Of a DNA stretch of 64,000 bases, positions 12,067-22,641 are shown one piece after another. The translations under genes were made by a program, and so were the position numbers. Source of the DNA: Calamus simplicifolius (Eukaryota > Streptophyta > Magnoliopsida > Arecales > Arecaceae); contig UESW01003831.1 in assembly GCA_900491605.1 (NCBI GenBank), forward strand, positions 931,124 to 995,123. The letters run 5' to 3'. Within the stretch, counting starts at the first letter, position 1, and every line of letters begins with the position of its first letter. Below the pieces are notes generated by a model. The model had not been told where the DNA came from. It did not search any database and worked only from the letters and a program-made list of their open reading frames with translations.

Positions 12067-12504
12067 ATACCATATCCGTCTGGCTCTAGAGCAAAGGAAG
12101 ATAGCATGATTAGAAGACTCCTCGCTTTGCCTACATAGAGGACAGGACGACTGAATTGACTGACCCCTACAGGAGAGGAGGGCACAAGTTGGAAGGCAGT
12201 CCCAAAGAAGCTTCCATATGAATAACTGAACTCTGGGAAGAATAGGAAGCTTTCAAATCCAAGCAGCATCCTCCATACACTGAGGCTGAGGCCTAAACAT
12301 CTTCATAAGGTCCCTAGTGGGGGCCTTAGAGAGACAAGATCTCTGCCAAAGCCTAGAGTCAACAGAATGACCAGGCATAATAGGCAGCGAGAGAATCCTC
12401 CGAGAGAGCTCCTCCCCAAAGAAACATGTCACAGTAGGAATATGCCAAGCAGGGTGATCAGAGGAAAGCAAATCCTTAACCTTTAAACTGGTGGGAGCTT
12501 CCAT
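12063..12504 (-). pseudogene. LINE zf-RVT region
   Basis: Continuation of the LINE downstream of RT. The segment around 12085-12145 holds a C-P-L-C ... H-A-I-F-L-C arrangement typical of the zf-RVT zinc-binding domain found after plant LINE reverse transcriptases. It is broken into two frames. Confidence 0.6.
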
Positions 12505-12687
12505 ATTTATAAAGGAAGGCCACCTCGAAAGAGGGAGCTCAGAAATCCAAGTGTCCTGGACGACATCTATTTAATAACCATCTCCTATCATCCAAGAGAT
12601 ATTATCCCTGATAGACTGACCATAACTACAAATCTCCTTCCACAAGGAGGAGGAGCCCTGGGGCATCGTAATGGGCAAGCTGGACGA

Positions 12688-14595
12688 TCAGTCACCATAC
12701 CTCGCATGCATCAGAGAGCTCCAAAGACACCGTGGCTCCAAGAGGAAATGTGAAGCATGCCTGGCAAGAAGAGCTTCTCTTCTAACAATCAAAGACTGAA
12801 TTTCCAGACCACCATCTTGGATAGGCATACATACCTTATCCCAGGATAATAGATGAATACCATGGCCATCTTGCATAGAAGCCCATAGAAAATCTCTGAA
12901 ACATCTCTCAATCCTCCTAAGACAAGTAATCGGAACAGCATCATTCGAAATAAGATACAATGGAAGAGAAGAGAGAACTGAACGAATAATAATGACCCTG
13001 GCCATCATAGATAAACTGGTGACCTGCCACCCCTCCACACGCTGACGCACCCGCCTCTCAAGCTCAGTATAGTTAGAACAGTGGGGCCGTCTACCAGTTA
13101 TTAGGATCCCCAGATACATAAAACGATCAGTCTGAGTAGTGATACCTGACAGATTAATAATGGCTTCCCTGATAGTTCTAGAAGTCTTCGGGCTGAAACA
13201 TATAGATGACTTAAGAAAGTTAACTCTTTGACCCGAAGCCTGACAATAGCGCTGCAATATATAGTATAAGGAAGCCGCATTATCAATAGTGGCCTGACCC
13301 AGGAGAATACAATTATTGGCGAAGAGAAGATGAGAGATCGAAGGACGCACACTACCGGCCATGTACAGAATAATCCGCCGATCCAGTTGGGCCTGATGAA
13401 AAGCACGAGAGAGATCGTCCACAGCCAGGATGAATAACAAAGGGGATAAAGGGCATCCCTGTCTCAACCCCACAAAAGAGTGGAAATACTCTGTCGAACA
13501 ACCATTAATGATCAAAGCAAAGGAAGGCTTCTGAATACAGGCCATGATCCACTCAATAAACAAATCATCAAACCGAAACTCCTGAAGAGAGCGGTGCAAA
13601 AAAACCCAACTCAATCTATCATAAGCTCTCTCCATATCAAGCTTAACTACCATAAGACAGCGACTGGCTGGAGCTCTATGAAGATCGTGCATAAATTCCT
13701 GAGCAATAAGAACATTATCCAATATAGAACGCCATCTAATAAATGCCCCTTGTTCAATAGAAATGAGATGAGGAATCACAAGATGAAGACGGCCAGCTAA
13801 TAGGCGAGTACATACCTTATATAGGGTAGTGCACAGACTGATCGGCCGAAAATGCTGCGGGAGAGAAGCCGCCGGACGCTTGGGTACCAAAGTAATAAGA
13901 GTCCGATTTCACTCCAAAGGGATGTGCTTAGATTGGAAGACAATCTGAATAGCCTGAACAACCTCTGGCCCCACAATATCTCAATAGTGACGAAAGAAGA
14001 GAGGCGGAAACCCATCAGGCCCAGGGGCCTTATCTAGGCCAAGCTCCCAAAGAGCCATCCGAATCTCCTCCGAAGTGATAAGCATCATATTATCCTGAGA
14101 GGAAACCTTCCTGGAATCAGGCACCCGTATAGTCGGAGCCCCATTAGCTGTGGATTCAGCCCATCTAGATTGAAAGAAATTTAGAAGCAGGTCCTGTATA
14201 GATTGCGTATCCTCCAAAATATGCCCCTCCCCATCAACTAACCTCCTGTTAGCGGCTCGCCGCTTCAAAGTAGCCTGATGAAAAAATCTGGTATTACGAT
14301 CCCCCTCACAAATCCAATGAATCCTGGACTGCTGCCTCCAGAAAATCTCCTGCTGCCGAAGAAGAGAATGGTGACGAGCGAGCATGTCCCGAAGAGCAGA
14401 GAGATCCGAGTTCAACAGAAACCCTTCCTGGTCCTCTTTCAACTGCAAAGCCGTAATATCAGCTTCAACCAGTTCAACTTGTCTTACCAAATCCCCCACC
14501 TCCCGCCTATTCCAAGAGGAAAGATGATGTCTAGCCAGCATAAGATGTCGGGAAAGGCGATAAATAGCATTACCCCTGACAGGAATATGCCACAC
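12688..14595 (-). pseudogene. LINE reverse transcriptase with mutated active site
   Basis: Minus-strand frame with conserved blocks in order: K-A-P-G-P-D-G-F-P (about 14010), R-P-I-S-L-C (about 13845), K-L-D-M-E-R-A-Y-D-R (about 13645), G-L-R-Q-G-C-P-L-S-P-L-L-F (about 13465) and the active-site box. The box should read F-A-D-D but reads F-A-N-N, with two AAT codons at 13312-13317, which abolishes metal binding. Two further in-frame stops lie between 13890 and 13981. All visible lesions are transitions on one strand. RT normally copies the LINE RNA at the nicked target. Confidence 0.9.
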
Positions 14596-15383
14596 CTAAG
14601 AAATGATAGACCGAGCAGCAGAATGAACCGTCCAGAACTGTTCAAATCTAAACTGTCTTCGCCGATGCAGATCAGCCTCCGTCGAGATCAAAATAGGGCA
14701 ATGATCAGAAGCAATCCTTGGAAGGTGAGAGACAGTAACCCCCGGGTGCATATGGAGCCACTGGGCCATAGCCATAGCTCTGTCAAGTCTCTCCCAAACA
14801 CGAGCAGAGCCTTGATGGTTATTACACCAAGTGAACTGGGTCCCCGAATGCCCCAAATCCAAAAGCCCTGAAGAGCCAATAAAGGTTCTAAATTCATTGA
14901 CATCAGCAGAAGCCAAAAACCATCAGCCACCACACTTTTCCTGAGCCTCAGTGATACAGTTAAAATCTCTAGCAATAATATAATAGATGGGATACCCTGG
15001 GCAAGGAGGGAAAGCAACTCAGACCAGAGGACCCGTCTCTCTCTATAATCTGTACTAGCATATACAGCCGAAAGAAGCCAAGGGTCAGACGACCCCTCAG
15101 TGACAACAAGTCCAATCTGCTGGTTACTCTGATGGAAGGCATCAACCGTAACAGCCGAGGCATGCCAAATGGCCAAAATACCCTCTGACAGACCATCAGC
15201 CTCCACAGCGTAGGAGGACCAAGAATAGGAAATCTGTCTCCGGAACCGAGCCAGACTTTCACCGGACAGCCTAGTTTCCAAAAGAACACATATATCAAAA
15301 TGATATAACTGCACTAATCTGCCAAAAGAGGATCGAAATGACGGCTTTCGAGCTCCTCTAACATTCCAAATTAGGATTTTCAT
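14596..15383 (-). pseudogene. LINE apurinic-like endonuclease domain
   Basis: Begins with M-K-I-L-I-W-N-V-R-G, the classic start of plant LINE endonucleases of the exonuclease-endonuclease-phosphatase family, and contains the L-L-E-T-R-L segment. The frame changes around 14950, and the second half carries T-W-C-N-N and the S-D-H-C-P-I end motif, whose Asp-His pair is part of the active site. The domain nicks the target DNA to start reverse transcription. A stop at about 14595 separates it from the RT. Start and family are clear; it is inactive through frame breaks. Confidence 0.85.
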
Positions 15384-15589
15384 TTACAAACTGGAATAGG
15401 TAGGACCCCTCCCTGGTCCTCTACCATAGCAATATCAGTAAGGCACCCAATTGATAGGGTGCCACCCTCAGTAATCATTGAAGAACCAGCCTTCAGGTCT
15501 TCCGAGTCAATGCCTAGTGCAGCAAACTGGGGAGACTGGGCCAATGGCAGGGGGCCTGACCTAAGACCCGAATGCTCTCTTACAGGATC

Positions 15590-17005
15590 CTACAATGGGG
15601 AATCAGCAGCCCTATCAGGACAGGGACTCATAACCATCTGACCCCCTTCCTGAAAGCGGACCCCAGAACTCTTTGACATAGGCGCCATGCCTTTTCCCTT
15701 CCGTTTTTCTGATTTGGAGAAAGTCCTCGGAGCGGGACCATCCACTGGTCTGGCCCTCTTAAGGGGACCAGGAAAACCATCCCGACTGACCTGGTGCACA
15801 CCCGCACCCGAACCCGAACCAAGGGAAGCAAAAGGATTCTCAATAAGCATAGGATGTATCAGTTCAGAGTCCAGGGGCCCCTCCTTCTCAGCCACCACCA
15901 ACCCTATCTCTGAACATTCAGAACCGGCACAAGGCCCTTCTCCCGGCACGGACTTAGTGCCTAAATCTCCTTGATTAAAACCACCTTTGAACCATCCTTC
16001 GCTTTGGCTGGGAGCACCACAACCTTCTGAGACGACAGCGCCCTCCTCCGAGCAACCTTCACAGGGGAACACCATCCCTTAGCGTCAGCAGCACCAGAGC
16101 GGCGAAGAGCTTGGGATTTTTGCGAAGAAACTCCACTGCCAGATGCTCCCGACAAAGGCACTGAATCCGGCTTCCTCCTCTCATCCCGAAGGCCTTCAGA
16201 AACAACCCGACGTTGACGGATTGCAGCAAGCCAAGGACCATAGACCGGGCTGTGCTCTGCTACCTCCTCACCTGACCCAGACGATAGAGAGCATGGGCCA
16301 TCGAGGTGAACCGTGCCACAGAAAGAGCAGATCCCCTCCAAGTTCTCAAAAGCAAATTGCTACCAAAACAGGTGATTAATCCCTTGAATTCGAGTTCCAG
16401 GCCGGAGCGGACGACGGAGATCAGCCCGGATACAAACCCTGGCAAACCCACCTCTGCATTTCGCCAGAGTGGAAGCATCCACACAAACAAATTGACCAGC
16501 TGACTCGAGAATCGACTTGAGGAACTCCACCTTCCAAAATTCCATTGAAAGATTAGGCAGACGAACCCAAACCATTGCCAGAGGAATGGCGTCCTCTGCC
16601 GGGATGAACTCCGACTTCCAAGGTTCCATCCCAATAACCTGGCCGTTGACGACCCAAGGACGATTCAGCACCAATTCGCAAGCCCTCGGGTCCTCGAATT
16701 GGAAGATATGGCATCTGAAAGCCAAGCTGATCGGAGAAATCTCCCCCTGAATCCTGGCACGCCTGAATTCCCTGACATACGCTGCAGCCGGAACCCACCT
16801 ATGGAAAGACCGAGCAATAATGGCACTCGACTGCCATCCAGCCATCTCGGTCTCCAACTCCACAGGAACACGGACCACGTCCGGAAAGGAAGCCTCCAGC
16901 CGCTCCACCTCAACTGGCGATGGAGACGGAGAGACCCAATGGAATCCGGAAGCAACCTTCTTCTTTCCAGAGGCCCTATCGACGGCTCCTCCATCAAACG
17001 CCATG
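15590..17005 (-). pseudogene. LINE ORF1 (nucleic-acid-binding protein)
   Basis: Minus-strand reading frame in three pieces. The first (17005 down to about 16360) matches the N-terminal DUF4283-type domain typical of plant LINE ORF1 proteins, with an S-A-I-I-A-R-S-F-H segment and a P-W-V-V-N-G region. After a stop the same frame continues (to 15961) with a Cys/His zinc-knuckle-like cluster C-S-F-C-G-T-V-H-x4-C. A frame change then leads to a proline- and serine-rich tail. In the family, ORF1 coats the LINE RNA and chaperones it to the target site. The Met at 17005 is chosen because the conserved domain begins soon after it. Confidence 0.75.
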
Positions 17006-17198
17006 AGAGGCAACGGGACCACAAATGGAAATATCTGCGGAAGATGCAGCCGGAGAAGACAACGATCGCCGGAGATCGGGGAAGATCAGGAAAGAAGCAC
17101 GAATCTTAAAGCTATTCCTTCAGGCAAAACCAGAGCTATGATGCGCACGAACCTCAAAGCATTGGTACATCTTTTTTTTAATCTGTTGCTTTCAGCAT

Positions 17199-17669
17199 CC
17201 TTCTCTTTCTTTAAAAGCGCTGCTATCTCATCATTAGTGTTACATAAATTCAATCAATTATTCTTTCATTAAATCTAATTACATAAAGATTTCCTTTGCC
17301 CCTGATTTAAAGTAAATAATAATAATAATAATAAATTAAAAAATCTATTTAGATTACCATGGCAAAAAGCCCAGGTTGAAATTTGAGCGCTGATTAGTTA
17401 TGATGAGTTAAAAAATGAAAAACTAATCAGCTGCAGTTTCGAACAAGATATACCATCTAGTTTTGTTTACGGTCTAATGGATGCTTATTTCCGACTTTCG
17501 GATTACCTCATGTTTTGATCTCAATACTCCTCCATTCATGGTCTAGTATTTTACCACAAGGTGAGAGCTTGCATCACTGATGATATGCAATGTATTTCAT
17601 GTACACTCGCCTTGTTTACTAATAAATTTGATATTCTGTTTGAGAATTTTTATTAGTGATCATGCATGG
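17199..17669. other. AT-rich spacer
   Basis: No gene recognised. Contains a short AAT microsatellite at about 17312-17335. Confidence 0.5.
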
Positions 17670-18326
17670 TTATTTTTTAGAAAAATAATAAATGTTTTTT
17701 AAAAAAATTATCAAATAAAAATAATCATAGAAAGAAATTTAAAAATCAAAACTTTAAAACTTTTTGTAATGAACATGGAATTTGATCATAATTTTTTCTG
17801 TACCTAAGATTTCTCAACAAAATGGTGTTGTAGAAAGAAAGAATAGAACACTTGAAGAAATTGGTCCAAACCATATTGTATGAAAGTATTCTTCCAAAAT
17901 ACTTTTGGACTGAAGCAATTAACACAACATATTATATTTTAAATCGTACTTTGATTAGACCTATTTTGAAAAAGACCCCATAAACTTTGGAAAGGAAAAA
18001 AATCAAATATTAGATATTTTCATATTTTCTGTTGCAAATGTTTTATACTAAATAATGATAAATCTAATCTTGATAAATTTGATGCCAAATCTGATGAAGG
18101 AATTTTTCTTGGTTATTCAAATTCTAGTAGAGCATATAGAGTTTTTAATAAGAAAACTTTGATGGTAGAAGAATCAATTCATGTAGCATTTGATAAAACT
18201 AATGATCTTTCATCAAGGAAAAGAGAGATAATTTATGATTCAAGTATACCTGAAGATGGAGTAAAGGAGCTCACACTAAAGGAGAAGGAAAGTGAAGATG
18301 ATCAAGATAATCAAGACGATGGTAAT
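17670..18326 (+). pseudogene. old Copia remnant, integrase part (left of the nest)
   Basis: Decayed plus-strand Copia pol. The integrase end motif (Q-Q-N-G-V-V-E-R-K-N-R-T-L-E) is at about 17813-17865, and the following G-I-F-L-G-Y and V-E-E-S-I-H-V-A-F blocks lie at 18095-18200. Several frame changes and stops make it non-functional. The reading stops abruptly at the Gypsy B boundary and resumes at 40564 with the next expected pol segment, so the two pieces were once contiguous. Confidence 0.85.
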
Positions 18327-19157
18327 TGTTGCAGGCAAATCACTTTTGAGGAGCGTCAGGCGACGGAAATGCTTTGTTGGCCTTCAGAGGAATGACAGGG
18401 ACCGCCTCCTTCAGCCAGAAACCTGCAAGAAAAGTCCTGGACCGATGGTTCTGGCAGGGACCCTCCGACGCTCAAGTCAGCGATCTGGAGAACAGGAAGG
18501 AATAATGTTGTGATGATTGGGTAGAGCTTGAGCCCCCTACCTAAAGGGCTGGAGGCCTTTTATACCTGTTCGAGAATCCCTCTTACCATTTGTCCGTCGT
18601 GGTCCAGCCTCCTTCAGACGGTTATTAATTTCTAGTCTTCAACGTGCCATAAAGTATGGGTCATGGGACTGATCGTGGGGCCATGCCCGTTGTTAGCGGC
18701 GCCAGGAGGGAGCACGTCTACCGCGCGCGTAGCTGGGCGTGCTCGTGGTGACGTGGTCCACCATTCTCGATGGAAGTGGACCACGTAGCTTGAATGTGGG
18801 TGATTGTCGCCGGGGGCCGACACCGAGACCGACGCCGGGGCTAACACCGAAGCCGATGCCAAGACCAACGCCGGGGCTGACACTGAAGCCAACGCCGACA
18901 CCGTAACCAACGCTTAGACTGGCTGCGGCCGACGAGGAGGCCGAAGTGGGCCATGGCCGACACGGAGGTTGGGATGGGCCGTGGCCGACATGGATGTCGA
19001 GATGGGCCGTGGCCGACGCCGAGGTTGGGATGGGCCGTGGCCGATACGGATGTCGAGATGGGCCGTGGCCGACATGAAGGTCGAGATGGGCCGTGGCCGA
19101 CACGGAGGTTGAAATGGGCCGTGGTCGACACGGAGGTCGAGATGGGCCGTGGCCGAC
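18327..19157 (-). repeat. Gypsy B left LTR, first part
   Basis: Begins TGTTGCAGGC on the plus strand and aligns with 39405-40235. The minus-strand TATA box is at 18557-18564. A 28-bp minisatellite rich in GGGCCGTGGCCGA occupies about 18915-19157. It is cut at 19157 by Copia element C. Confidence 0.9.
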
Positions 19158-20827
19158 TATTGGGGAGATTGTTGAGAAATTATTGCCCCAATCTTATTGA
19201 TTTTGATGATTACCAAAAGCCATGAGTATATTAATAGATGCAATGAATTTATTTACATGAGCAATGAATTTATTTATCATAATCAATGAGTATGTTAAGT
19301 ATGACTTTAATCAATTGGAAAGTTGCTTCTAGCTCCATGTTTAAGCTTTCAAAAAGAAATTTTTATACTTCATATCTCAATCAATGAGTTTTTGGAACAT
19401 ATCTTGAATTGATTCCTAATGATAATTTTATTGTATTCAAGTCAAAAATTAATTTAAAATTAATCTGGAACGATTTTCAAAGTCAATCAGAAAATTCTTT
19501 GATTTTTGATACGTTCCGGAGCCGACTCTAGAGTTTCAGAGTCGACTCCACTCAGTATACAGAGATGTCTGTTTGTCTCGAGTTGACCCCTGTGATTTCT
19601 CGAGTCGACCTCCGATTTTGTCGAGCCGACTCCATGACTGTGTGAGTCGACTCCGCTCAGACACCAGAGAATTATTTTTCTGAGCACTTCTCGAGTCGAC
19701 CCCTTGCTTTTCATGAGTCGACCCCCGACTGTCAAGAGTCGACACCTTATTTTCGTTGAGTCGACCCCTTAATTTTCTGATTGTTTCTATTTTTGGCATC
19801 GCATCTTCGAGCCGACTCGCCTAAAGCTGGAGCCGACTCCAACAAATCTGGGCGTGATTTTTTCTAAATGCCAACTCAGCGTCAACGGTAAGATTTTTCA
19901 ATAACGGCTAGATTTCTTTGTGTCTAACGACTATATTTTCACAGAGTCTATAAATAGAGAGACCGTTTTCAAATCAAGAAGAATAGATACAAATCAAGAG
20001 AGAAAAAGAAAAATCTTTCAGAAAAAGAGAAAAAACAGAGCGTCATTTGAAAAATCCGAGATTCAAAAATAGAGTGAAAGAAAAGGTGTGAAATCAAAGG
20101 AGACTTCATCTGTGCTCAAGTTCATCTATCCAAGAAAGTCTAGAAGAAAATCCAAGAGCCATTCAAGATCAAATCAAGAGATTTTCAACATTCAAAGAAA
20201 GGAAGAAAAAGCTCAAATCAACTCCAACATTCAATCCGTGAAGAATCTGAGCTGAGGTCCGATTCCATACTTCAAAGGAGTTGAGGAAAAGAAGAAAAGT
20301 CTGCACTCAAATCAAATCTAAACAGGCCCTTCTAAACCTTGCTTTTATTTTGAAATATCTGCTCTAAAGGAGTTGTTTTGTATTAAACTCATATTTTTAT
20401 CTTATGGTTTACTAATTCAATCAGAGGGTTGAATTAGTGGAGGTAGTGTACCTCTTCACAAGCTAAGGTTAGCTTGTGTGTTGGGTTTTGTGCTGGTGAG
20501 CCCATGTAAAACCGGCTGGGTTCATTGTGATCCCGGGAAAACAACAAGCTTGGGTTGTAAGCTTGTAAAACAACTCGACTGTAATCGAGGTGATTATAGC
20601 GTGGACCCAAGTGGAGCTTGGGAGTGGACGTTGGTGTTGGATACACCGAACCACTATAAAATTTCTGTGTTTGCCGTGCTTATTTATCTCTCTCTCTTGC
20701 TATCGTGCTTTAACTTGAATTAATTGTTTACATCCTCTCATCAATAGTTTAAATTACTTTAAAAGGCTTAATTTTTAAAGAACCCAATTCACCCCCCCCC
20801 CCTCTTGGGTTACCATCTAGGCCATCA
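19158..20827 (+). repeat. Copia C 5' LTR
   Basis: Aligned over its whole length with 28208-29880. The expected terminal TG is TA here (19158-19159), a transition relative to the 3' copy. The TATA box is at 19949-19956. Twelve copies of the near-palindrome GAGYCGACYC lie in about 19514-19840, upstream of the TATA box. Confidence 0.93.
19514..19840 (+). promoter_or_regulatory. cluster of GAGTCGACTC-type palindromes in the Copia C LTR
   Basis: About twelve copies of GAG(T/C)CGAC(T/C)C spaced some 17-50 bases apart, ending about 110 bases before the TATA box. Sireviruses are known to carry repeated palindromic motifs in the LTR promoter region. The 3' LTR has the same cluster at about 28564-28890. 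Confidence 0.8.
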
Positions 20828-20829
20828 AT

Positions 20830-20841
20830 TGGTATCAGAGC
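20830..20841 (+). other. Copia C primer-binding site
   Basis: TGGTATCAGAGC, the standard plant Copia primer site complementary to the 3' end of initiator Met-tRNA, two bases after the 5' LTR. Confidence 0.95.
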
Positions 20842-20892
20842 TTGTGATCATTTGTTTTTGATTGATCACACGATCAAGAGCGAAAGATCCAA

Positions 20893-22640
20893 ATGGCAAC
20901 ACAAGCCAGCTCAAGTTTTGTTGAGGGTCATTCCATAAATAGACCACCCTTATTTAATGGTTCCAACTATTCATATTGGAAAGCAAGAATAAGGATATTC
21001 ATTCAAGCTTCAGATTATGAATTATGGAGTGTCATAATTAATGGACCTAGTACACCTACACACTTAGTTGATGGTTCTATAGTTCCTAAGCCCGAAAGGG
21101 ACTGGAATGAAAATGATAGGAAGATGGCTCAGCTTAATGCAAAAGCCATGAATGTTCTATATTGTTCTCTTGATGCTAATGAATTTAATCGTATCTCTAC
21201 CTGTAATTCCGCTAAAAAGATATGGGATAGATTAGAGGTTACCCATGAGGGAACCAACCAAGTTAAAGAATCTAAGATTAATATACTTGTGCATAAATAT
21301 GAATTGTTTAGCATGGAACAATCTGAAACCATAACATGCATGTATACTAGATTTACTGATATTGTTAATGGTTTGAAGAGTCTTGGAAAAACTTATACTA
21401 ATGCTGAATTGGTTCGCAAAATTCTTAGGTCATTACCAAGATCATGGGAAGCCAAAATGACAGCCATTCAAGAAGCCAAAGACCTAAACACTCTACCTTT
21501 GGAAGAGCTTCTTGGATCTCTTATGACCCACGAATTGACAATGAAGCAACATATGGAGGAGGATAACAAAAAGAAGAAGACAATTGCCCTCAAGGCTGCA
21601 AAAGTTGAAGATAGCAGCAGCGATGATGAGGATGATGATGATGAAGACACAGCTCTTCTAGCAAGAAAGTTTAAGAAATTTATGAGGAGAAAGAAACCCT
21701 TCTACAAAAAGAAATTTGAAAATAAGATGGAAGGAGAAAAAGAAAAAGATAGGGACAAGGACAAAGAGAAAGACCCCTTGATCTGTTATGAATGTAAGAA
21801 ACCGGGGCATTATAGATATGACTGTCCGCAATTGAAAAAGACTTTCAAGAAAAAGAAGAAAGCGTATGTTGCAACTTGGAGCGATAGTGATGAATCTTCT
21901 TCCGAAGAAGAAGAACAAAAAGAGGTTGCCAACATTTGTTTTATGGCGAATGACGACGACGAGGTAAGTACTGAAAACCCCTGTGATGACTTTGCTTTCG
22001 ATGAATTATTTGAAGCCTTCAATGAACTTGTAGATGATTTTAAGATTTTGAAAAAGAAATATAAATCTCTGAAAACTGAAAACATAAACTTAATTAAAGA
22101 GAAAAATGAAGTGATGCTTGCAATTAAAGATTCAAAAGATAAAAAGGAAATATTTCTTAAAGAAAAGAATGATTTTACTCATGAAATTAATATACTAAAA
22201 TCTAAAAACAAAAATCTGACAAAAATTTGAAAAAGCAAATGCAAACTCTATCTTTGGAAAATGAACAGCACATTGTAGAAAATGAATCTCTAAAGAAAGA
22301 AGTTAAAAATACAAAGATATTGTTGATAAATTCACCTTAAGTTCTACTAAACTAAACATGATTTTAGATAGTCAAAAAGCAGTTTTTGATAAGGCTGGAT
22401 TAGGATATAATACATTTAGAAAACAAAAATCTTTGAAAAATATTTTTGTACGCGATAGTCATAGTAACATCACTTGTTTTAAATGCAATTTAAAAGGGCA
22501 TAAATCATTTGAATGTAATTTACAAAAACCAAATAAATATTTAAATTTTAAAGGAAAGAAAATATGGGTTCCGAAAGGAACAATATTTGTTGCTACTAAC
22601 CATGAAGGACCCAAGAAAACTTGGGTACCTAAACATAAAG
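20893..22640 (+). pseudogene. Copia C gag (capsid and nucleocapsid)
   Basis: The reading frame opens with ATG at 20893, shortly after the primer site. The N-terminal half has the P-P-L-F-N-G-S-N-Y-S-Y-W-K start and UBN2-type helical core of plant Copia gag. An acidic serine stretch and basic K-rich region lead to a CCHC knuckle (C-Y-E-C-K-K-P-G-H, about 21784-21840). The C-terminal part is coiled-coil-like. A second knuckle, C-F-K-C-N-L-K-G-H, is at about 22475-22520, as in Sireviruses. The frame closes at 22230; the continuation is in two other frames, with single-base losses in A runs near 22222 and 22314. Gag packages the element RNA into virus-like particles. Confidence 0.88.
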
Positions 22641-22641
22641 T

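Larger units (their letters stand above)
11230..17198 (-). mobile_element. degraded L1-type LINE retrotransposon with RNase H
   Basis: Minus-strand non-LTR element with gene order ORF1, endonuclease, reverse transcriptase, zf-RVT and RNase H, ending in a poly(A) tail (T run on the plus strand, 11227-11242). A possible target duplication is CCTTCTCTTT at 11220-11229 and 17199-17208. It is short and low-complexity, so the 5' end near 17198 is tentative. Many stops and frame changes make it inactive. Confidence 0.85.
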
